DNA of 28,463 nt from assembly GCA_002299425.1 (NCBI GenBank), contig DBNW01000030.1:1-28463 (forward strand), in the 5' to 3' direction. Positions 23,143-28,463 of the stretch are shown piece after piece (positions within the stretch are counted from its first letter, which is position 1; each line of letters starts with the position of its first letter). Under the pieces are notes generated by a model. That model was not told where the DNA came from. It saw nothing but the letters and a program-made list of their open reading frames with translations, and made no database searches. The position numbers and the translations under genes were made by a program. This stretch comes from Methylococcaceae bacterium UBA662 (lineage in GTDB: Bacteria > Pseudomonadota > Gammaproteobacteria > Methylococcales > Methylomonadaceae).

Positions 23143-24234
23143 ATGTTGACCAATCCTACGCTCAAATCCTGGACCCGCATCCACAAATGGACCAGCTTAG
23201 TCTGTACAGTCTTTATTTTGCTGCTGTGCCTAACTGGCCTGCCGCTGATTTTTGCCGATGAAATCGACCACGCCCTAGGCCATCGGGTGGTAGCACCCGT
23301 GCTGCCGGAACCGGCAGGTAACGTTGCGGTGGATACCGTCATCAACGCCGCCCGCGCCTTGCGTCCGAACGATGCCGTGCAATTCCTCAGTGCCGATAGC
23401 CATGCCCCGGATTTATGGTTCGTCAGCATGGGGGTGGGCGCAGAGACCACAGCTTCTTATACCTTCGATGCCCGAACCGGGGCTTTACTGAGCGAATACC
23501 CGTTAAACCAAGGTTTTATGAACATTTTACTGCGGCTGCATGTGGATTTATTCGCAGGCACTCCAGGGACGCTGTTCCTAGGTCTAATGGGAACGCTGCT
23601 GCTGATTTCGTTGGTATCAGGCGTCGTTTTATACGCTCCGTTCATGCGCAAACTGGCTTTCGGTACGGTGCGTTACGGGCAATCGTCTCGGTTGGTTTGG
23701 CTGGATTGGCACAATTTAACCGGCATTGCCACGCTGGCTTGGTTGTTCGTAGTCGGCTTAACCGGCGTGATTAACAGCCTGGCCGAACCCATACTCGACC
23801 AATGGCAGGCCGGGGAATTGGCGGACATGCTGGCACCTTACCAAGACCAGCCCGTTCTGCCGTTGCAGGCTTCCGTAGAGCAAGTCCTGGCCGCCGCCGC
23901 AATGCCGAACAAATCCCTAAGTTTCTTAGCCTTCCCGGGTAGCCCGTTTGCCGGCCAAAACCACTTCATCGCCTACCTGCAAGGCAAAACACCACTGACC
24001 TCGCAGCTGCTGACACCGGTGTTGATCGATGCGCAAACCGGGATGGCTGTAGACTCACGCGACTTGCCGCCGCAGGTAACCGCCTTGCTCATCTCAAAGC
24101 CTTTGCATTTTGGCGATTACGGCGGCCTGCCGCTAAAAATTATCTGGGCCTTGCTGGATGTGCTGGCCATCGTGGTCTTGTACAGCGGTTTGGTGCTGTG
24201 GCTGAAAAAACGCCGAGGCACTGGAACGTCATGA
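23143..24234 (+). CDS. PepSY-associated TM helix protein (putative ferric-siderophore reductase / iron-regulated membrane protein)
   Basis: A 363-residue inner-membrane protein of the PepSY-TM family, often encoded beside TonB-dependent siderophore receptors and suggested to act in reduction or handling of the imported iron complex. Predicted helices are at about 14-37 (WTSLVCTVFILLLCLTGLPL), 143-166 (LFLGLMGTLLLISLVSGVVL), 189-211 and 335-355, near the C-terminus. The family opening KSWTRIHKWTSL and the conserved R-x-H-x-D-L-like LRLHVDLFAG element (125-134) with WLDWHNLTG (186-194) supply histidines that could bind haem or metal. I chose the ATG at 23143 over the TTG at 23140. No Shine-Dalgarno sequence is visible. 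The stop overlaps the next start (ATGA). Confidence 0.85.
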   Translation: MLTNPTLKSWTRIHKWTSLVCTVFILLLCLTGLPLIFADEIDHALGHRVVAPVLPEPAGNVAVDTVINAARALRPNDAVQFLSADSHAPDLWFVSMGVGAETTASYTFDARTGALLSEYPLNQGFMNILLRLHVDLFAGTPGTLFLGLMGTLLLISLVSGVVLYAPFMRKLAFGTVRYGQSSRLVWLDWHNLTGIATLAWLFVVGLTGVINSLAEPILDQWQAGELADMLAPYQDQPVLPLQASVEQVLAAAAMPNKSLSFLAFPGSPFAGQNHFIAYLQGKTPLTSQLLTPVLIDAQTGMAVDSRDLPPQVTALLISKPLHFGDYGGLPLKIIWALLDVLAIVVLYSGLVLWLKKRRGTGTS

Positions 24235-24440
24235 AGCGAATCCGCAGCCGGCTAAAAATCTGGGCCTTGCCGCTGCTGCTAGCCGCACTGAGCGGGTACG
24301 GCCTGATCGCCGCTTTGCTCTACGACGGCTGGGGCGATGCCTTGTCATGGTTTGCCCTGTCCGCCCCCATTGCCGCCACCTTGACCCCGGTGGCAAATGC
24401 ACTGATTTCCAAATTTCGCAAAACGCAAGTCCAAAAATGA
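24231..24440 (+). CDS. Small two-helix membrane protein coupled to PepSY gene
   Basis: A 69-residue protein with a basic N-terminus (MKRIRSRLK) and two predicted transmembrane helices (about 10-31 and 36-60), ending in a basic tail. The ATG overlaps the PepSY stop by 4 bp, so translation is very likely coupled. Similar short membrane proteins, to my recollection, commonly sit between PepSY-TM genes and siderophore receptor genes, often annotated as hypothetical. A role as a partner subunit of the PepSY protein is inferred from this coupling only. Confidence 0.75.
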   Translation: MKRIRSRLKIWALPLLLAALSGYGLIAALLYDGWGDALSWFALSAPIAATLTPVANALISKFRKTQVQK

Positions 24441-24495
24441 CAGGCAGGGCGTTCACCCGGCCGCCGCCCATTATCTCCAAAGAGACGCATTTGAC

Positions 24496-26748
24496 ATGAA
24501 CACATTGTATAAAAACCGCTGGCTGCCCACCGTTCTCACGGCTTTGCCGCTGTGTTTGCCGTCGCCGGGTTCAGCCGCTAAACCCGCTACTGCCACTGAA
24601 CCAGCAATCGAGGAACGCTTGCCGGCGGTGACCGTGGTGGCCAAACAGCCAACTCGCGAGGACGGGAGCAAAAGCTATGTGGTCGAACGCAGCCTCAGTG
24701 CCACTAAGACCGACACCCCGTTACTGGAAACGCCGCAATCCATCAGTGTGGTCACCCAAAAAGAAATTGCCGCCCGTGCTTCGCAAAGCATCACACAGGC
24801 AGTGGCTTACACCCCGGGCGTGGTCAGCGGGCTGTTTGGTCCCAGCACCCGTGACGATTACTTTAACTTACGCGGCTTTTCAGGTACGCAATACCTGGAC
24901 GGCACCCGGCTAATGAACTCGGGTACCAGCTACGCCCAGTTACGGGTCGACCCTTACGGATTAGAGCGGATCGAGGTGCTGCGCGGGCCGGCTTCGGTGC
25001 TGTACGGACAAAATCCGCCCGGCGGTTTAGTGAACACGGTCAGTAAACGGCCCACCGAGCAGCCCTTCCATGAAGTCCAATTGCTAGGCGGCAGCTTTGA
25101 CCGGATACAAGGCGGTTTCGATTTTGCAGGGCCTGTCAAAGGCCGGGACGATGTCTTGTACCGCTTGGTCGGCCTGGCCCGAAACAGCGGCACCCAAGTC
25201 GATTTTGTCAACGACGACCGCTATTTCATCGCCCCCAGCCTCACCTGGAAGCCCAGCGATCGAACCTCGCTGACTTTTTTAAGCCACTACCAAAAAGACA
25301 AAACCGGCGACGCCATGCAGTTTTTGCCCTATGAAGGCACGGTGCTGCCCAACCCCAACGGTCCCATCCCCAGCAACCGCTTTCTGGGCGAGCCGAATTT
25401 CAACTCCTTTGTCCGTGAACAATTCGCCGTCGGCTACGCCTTAGAACACCAGTTCAACGAGACGATCAAGGCGCGGCAAAACCTGCGCTACGACGACATC
25501 ACCAGCAACTACCGGGGTATTTATCCTGATTTTTACTACGGCTTTGATTATGATCAGGGCCGGTTGATTCCTGGCGCCAGCTTTGTCAATCCTGAAATGA
25601 GCGAGATTTTCCGCTTTGGCTCAGCCTTTGATGACCGGATGCAAACCTTCACCCTAGACAACCAACTGCAAGCCGATGTCGTCACCGGTAGCCTGCGGCA
25701 CACTTTTTTAGCCGGCCTGGATTTCCGGCAATTTTCGGCGCAGCGCAATAACGGCTCTACCGACATAGATTTGCCGGAACTGATTTTGGATGTTTACAAC
25801 CCGCAGTACGGCAACGCCTTCCCGCCGATCGCGATGACCCAAAAAACCGATCAGAGCCAAAGCCAAACGGGCTTGTACGGGCAAGACCAAGTTCGCCTAG
25901 GACGCTGGCTGGCCACGGTAGGCGTGCGCTACGACTGGGCCACTATGGAAACCATCACAGCCGACCAGGACGACCCCGGCCGCGACGGTACCACGTTACA
26001 AAACGAACAAGCGTTCACCTACCGAACCGGCCTAAATTATTTGTTCGACAGCGGCGTAGCCCCGTATTACAGCTATTCAGAATCGTTTGAGCCCTTACCC
26101 GGAACCACTTTTTTAGGTGCCACATTCCAGCCTAGCACGGGGCGACAGCACGAGTTCGGCGTGAAGTACCAACCGTTAGGTTACGACGCCTTATTCACCG
26201 CAGCGTGGTTCAACCTGACCCAGCAAAATATATTAACCCCCGACCCCAACCCCGCCCATTTCGGCTTTAGCGTGCAAACCGGCGCGGCCCGTTCGCAGGG
26301 CGTAGAATTGGAAGGTAAAATTCATTTCGACATCGGCCTGGATGCCGTCGCCTCCTACACCTACACCGACACCGAAGTTACCCAAACCAATACCCCTGCG
26401 GAACTGGGCAAGCGCTTGACCTACACGCCGGAACACCAAGCCGGGTTATGGCTGGATTACACCCAGCCGCGCGGCGTTCTGGCTGGGCTGGGCATGGGCA
26501 GCGGGCTGCGCTATGCCGACGGCAATTTCGGCGACCTCAGCAACAGCCAAAAAACCCCCGCCTACGTTTTGATAGATGCCGCCGTGCATTACGACATCGG
26601 AAAATTGGACAACCACCTGCGCGGCATGCGTCTGGCCGTAAACATGAGTAACTTGTTCGACGAACAGTACTTTACGACCTGTTTTGGCGGCAGTTGTTTT
26701 TTTGGCGACCGCCGCACGGTGCTGGCCAGTCTGCGCTACACCTGGTGA
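24496..26748 (+). CDS. TonB-dependent siderophore receptor, FhuA-like
   Basis: An outer-membrane receptor that imports ferric siderophore using TonB energy. The 750 residues start with a signal peptide of about 27 residues (cleavage near GSAA-KP), then a putative TonB box (LPAVTVVA, 42-49), the plug domain with LLETPQSISVVT (76-87), AVAYTPGVV (102-110) and IEVLRGPASVLYGQNPPGGL (159-178), then a 22-strand barrel ending in the aromatic C-terminus LASLRYTW (Trp750). A Cys pair close to the end (TCFGGSCFFGDRRTV) and the overall pattern point to the ferrichrome/hydroxamate (FhuA/FhuE) group. GAGA lies upstream of the ATG, 55 bp after the small membrane protein, so it shares the PepSY operon. No biosynthesis genes are present, so a xenosiderophore is possible. 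Confidence 0.93.
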   Translation: MNTLYKNRWLPTVLTALPLCLPSPGSAAKPATATEPAIEERLPAVTVVAKQPTREDGSKSYVVERSLSATKTDTPLLETPQSISVVTQKEIAARASQSITQAVAYTPGVVSGLFGPSTRDDYFNLRGFSGTQYLDGTRLMNSGTSYAQLRVDPYGLERIEVLRGPASVLYGQNPPGGLVNTVSKRPTEQPFHEVQLLGGSFDRIQGGFDFAGPVKGRDDVLYRLVGLARNSGTQVDFVNDDRYFIAPSLTWKPSDRTSLTFLSHYQKDKTGDAMQFLPYEGTVLPNPNGPIPSNRFLGEPNFNSFVREQFAVGYALEHQFNETIKARQNLRYDDITSNYRGIYPDFYYGFDYDQGRLIPGASFVNPEMSEIFRFGSAFDDRMQTFTLDNQLQADVVTGSLRHTFLAGLDFRQFSAQRNNGSTDIDLPELILDVYNPQYGNAFPPIAMTQKTDQSQSQTGLYGQDQVRLGRWLATVGVRYDWATMETITADQDDPGRDGTTLQNEQAFTYRTGLNYLFDSGVAPYYSYSESFEPLPGTTFLGATFQPSTGRQHEFGVKYQPLGYDALFTAAWFNLTQQNILTPDPNPAHFGFSVQTGAARSQGVELEGKIHFDIGLDAVASYTYTDTEVTQTNTPAELGKRLTYTPEHQAGLWLDYTQPRGVLAGLGMGSGLRYADGNFGDLSNSQKTPAYVLIDAAVHYDIGKLDNHLRGMRLAVNMSNLFDEQYFTTCFGGSCFFGDRRTVLASLRYTW

Positions 26749-26831
26749 ACCACCGGGCGTATGCAAAAGCCGTCCGGGGATTAACCCGCCGACATCTGTG
26801 CCATACTACTGCTTCATTGCTGGATTAGGCT

Positions 26832-26862
26832 GGCGACACTTCAGTTTGTACCGCCTTTTTTT
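26832..26862 (+). terminator. Probable terminator after the siderophore receptor
   Basis: GGCG (26832-26835) pairs with CGCC (26852-26855), with extra ACA/TGT pairing inside the loop, followed by seven Ts (26856-26862). It lies between the receptor stop at 26748 and proS at 26908. The stem is short, so confidence is moderate. The rest of the 159-bp gap shows no clear promoter. Confidence 0.45.
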
Positions 26863-26907
26863 GCCCTAGATACCTTAAAAAAAACCGACCGATACCTGAA
26901 CGCCATC

Positions 26908-28463
26908 ATGCGCACTACACAATTCCCCCTTAACACCGTCAAAGAAACCCCCGCCGACGCCGAAATCATCAGCCATCAGTTAATGATCCGCGCCGGACTC
27001 ATCCGCAAGCTCGCCGCCGGTTTGTACACCTGGCTGCCGTTAGGCTTGCGCGTGTTGCGCAAGGTGGAAGCCATCGTCCGGGCCGAAATGGACCAGGCCG
27101 GGGCGCTGGAAGTGTTGATGCCGACCCTGCAACCGGCCGAGTTGTGGCAGGAAACCGGCCGCTGGGAGCACTACGGGCCGGAATTGGCGCGGCTAAAAGA
27201 CCGGCACGAGCGCGATTTTTGCCTAGGTCCGACGCACGAGGAAATCATCACCGATTTGGCGCGCAGCGAGCTGAAAAGCTACAAGCAATTGCCGATCACC
27301 TATTACCAGATTCAAACTAAAATCCGCGACGAAATCCGCCCGCGTTTCGGTGTCATGCGTTGCCGCGAGTTCATCATGAAGGATGCCTATTCCTTCCATC
27401 TGGATCCAGCCTCGCTGCAACAGACTTACGCGCTGATGTACCGCACCTACACCCACATTTTCAATCAGTTCGGCCTGAAATTCCGCGCCGTGGTCGCCGA
27501 CTCCGGTTCCATCGGCGGGGCGGTGTCGCATGAGTTTCATGTCTTGGCCGAATCCGGCGAAGACGCCATCGCCTTCTCGGACACTAGCGATTACGCCGCC
27601 AACCTCGAAAAGGCCGAAGCGGTAATGCCATCCGGCGAACGCCCCGCCCCGGCCGCCGCCCTGGTTTTGGCGGACACGCCCAACCAGCACAGCATCGAGG
27701 CGGTCAGCCGGTTTTTCACTATCCCGGCCAGCCAGTGCCTGAAAACGCTGATCGTCAAAGGCGAGGAAGAAGGCGGCTTGGTGGCGTTGTTGCTGCGCGG
27801 CGACCACGAGCTGAACAAAATCAAGGCCGAAAAACTCGACGGCGTGTTGGCGCCGCTGGTGCTGGCCAGCGAAGCAGAAATCATCGCCGCCTGCGGGTGC
27901 AAGCCGGGTTCCATCGGCCCTATCGGTTTAGGCCTTCCGGTCATCGCCGACCGCAGCGTCAGCGTGATGGCGGATTTTGTTTGCGGCGCCAACCAGGACG
28001 GCCGGCATTACCAAGGTGTCAACTGGGAACGCGACCTGCCGCTGCCCCGTATCGAAGACTTGCGCTTGGTGGTCGAAGGCGACCTAAGCCCGGACGGGCA
28101 AGGCCAAATCACCTTGGCGCGCGGCATCGAAGTCGGCCATATTTTTCAGCTCGGCAGCAAATACAGCGCGGCAATGAAGGCGGGCATCATCAATGAGGCC
28201 GGCAAGCACCAGATCCTGCTCATGGGCTGCTACGGCATCGGCATATCCCGCGTGGTCGCCGCCGCCATCGAACAAAACCACGACGCGCGCGGCATCATCT
28301 GGCCGAAAAACCTGGCCCCGTTCCAAGTCGCCTTGTTGCCGATGAACATGCACAAATCCGAACGCCTGAAAACCTTAGCAGCAACGTTGTACCAAGACTT
28401 GCAGGCGGCCGGCATTGACGTGTTGTTCGACGACCGCAAAGTGCGCGCCGGTTTCATGTTCTC
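26908..28463 (+). CDS. proS: Prolyl-tRNA synthetase (bacterial type, with editing insertion), 3'-truncated
   Basis: Charges tRNA-Pro in the cytoplasm. The frame is open from the ATG at 26908 to the right edge, giving 518 codons of the roughly 570 expected, so about 50 residues of the anticodon-binding domain are missing. The N-terminus MRTTQFPLNTVKETPADAEI and LAAGLYTWLPLGLRVLRKV, class II motif 2 (FCLGPTHEEIITD, then IRDEIRPRFGVMRCREFIMK) and motif 3 (LLMGCYGIGISRVVAAAIEQ) are intact. The insertion between motifs 2 and 3 (about 225-400) is the YbaK-like editing domain that removes mischarged Ala; it includes LKTLIVKG and LLRGDHELNKIK. No frameshift is seen. No strong Shine-Dalgarno sequence before the ATG. 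Confidence 0.96.
   Translation, partial: MRTTQFPLNTVKETPADAEIISHQLMIRAGLIRKLAAGLYTWLPLGLRVLRKVEAIVRAEMDQAGALEVLMPTLQPAELWQETGRWEHYGPELARLKDRHERDFCLGPTHEEIITDLARSELKSYKQLPITYYQIQTKIRDEIRPRFGVMRCREFIMKDAYSFHLDPASLQQTYALMYRTYTHIFNQFGLKFRAVVADSGSIGGAVSHEFHVLAESGEDAIAFSDTSDYAANLEKAEAVMPSGERPAPAAALVLADTPNQHSIEAVSRFFTIPASQCLKTLIVKGEEEGGLVALLLRGDHELNKIKAEKLDGVLAPLVLASEAEIIAACGCKPGSIGPIGLGLPVIADRSVSVMADFVCGANQDGRHYQGVNWERDLPLPRIEDLRLVVEGDLSPDGQGQITLARGIEVGHIFQLGSKYSAAMKAGIINEAGKHQILLMGCYGIGISRVVAAAIEQNHDARGIIWPKNLAPFQVALLPMNMHKSERLKTLAATLYQDLQAAGIDVLFDDRKVRAGFMF

Noticed and set aside
27223..27807. 194-codon open frame antisense to proS
   Set aside because: proS is intact and conserved here; the antisense frame is a composition by-product.
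1..28463. CRISPR array, tRNA/rRNA genes, transposases or prophage genes
   Set aside because: I saw no regularly spaced repeats, no tRNA-like segments in the gaps, and no mobile-element proteins; nearly all sequence is accounted for by recognisable chromosomal genes.

Overview
The window looks like a gammaproteobacterial chromosome segment of moderate GC content. The best guess is a Methylococcales-type (type I methanotroph) relative. That placement is inferred from gene content and protein character: a glycogen cluster with a GH57 enzyme, an exosortase-associated TIGR04073 protein, and E. coli-like RF2, CmoA, MiaB-YbeZ-YbeY-CorC, Tex and ProRS. No marker in the window proves it. I found no insertion sequence, prophage, CRISPR array, tRNA or rRNA; this is mostly core chromosome.

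Layout. 1-945 (minus strand): the 5' part of prfB with its programmed frameshift, and a Rieske ferredoxin upstream of it. 1122-2875 (plus): two unrelated-looking alpha/beta hydrolases. 2936-4312: xseA. 4519-9214 (plus): a tight run miaB, phoH/ybeZ, ybeY, corC/ybeX, galE, with gaps of 0-1 bp or short overlaps. galE sits where many gammaproteobacteria carry lnt. 9234-18370: a glycogen/alpha-glucan locus in two arms. The minus arm is glgC, GH57, malQ and then the tRNA-modification gene cmoA; the plus arm is glgB, glgA. The arms diverge from a 90-bp region at 14555-14644. 18387-22400 (minus): a PmtA/UbiE-like methyltransferase, a small lipoprotein, a TIGR04073 protein and tex.

22479-26748 (plus) is an iron-acquisition block and the most interesting part. 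A promoter overlapped by a good Fur-box match is followed about 70 nt later by a strong intrinsic terminator (12-bp perfect stem plus eight Ts). The stretch between them would make a compact two-hairpin RNA. This resembles a RyhB/PrrF-type iron-responsive small RNA, and it contains the octamer TTGCTCAC, which also occurs in the E. coli RyhB core as I remember it. Just downstream lie a small Cys/His-rich protein of unknown function, a PepSY-TM membrane protein, a 69-residue two-helix membrane protein translationally coupled to it, and a FhuA-like TonB-dependent siderophore receptor.

26908 to the right edge: proS, truncated by the window. Gene-free stretches are all under 300 bp. The longest are 22875-23142 (terminator plus promoter and structured leader), 4313-4518 (candidate promoter) and 946-1121 (nothing firm).
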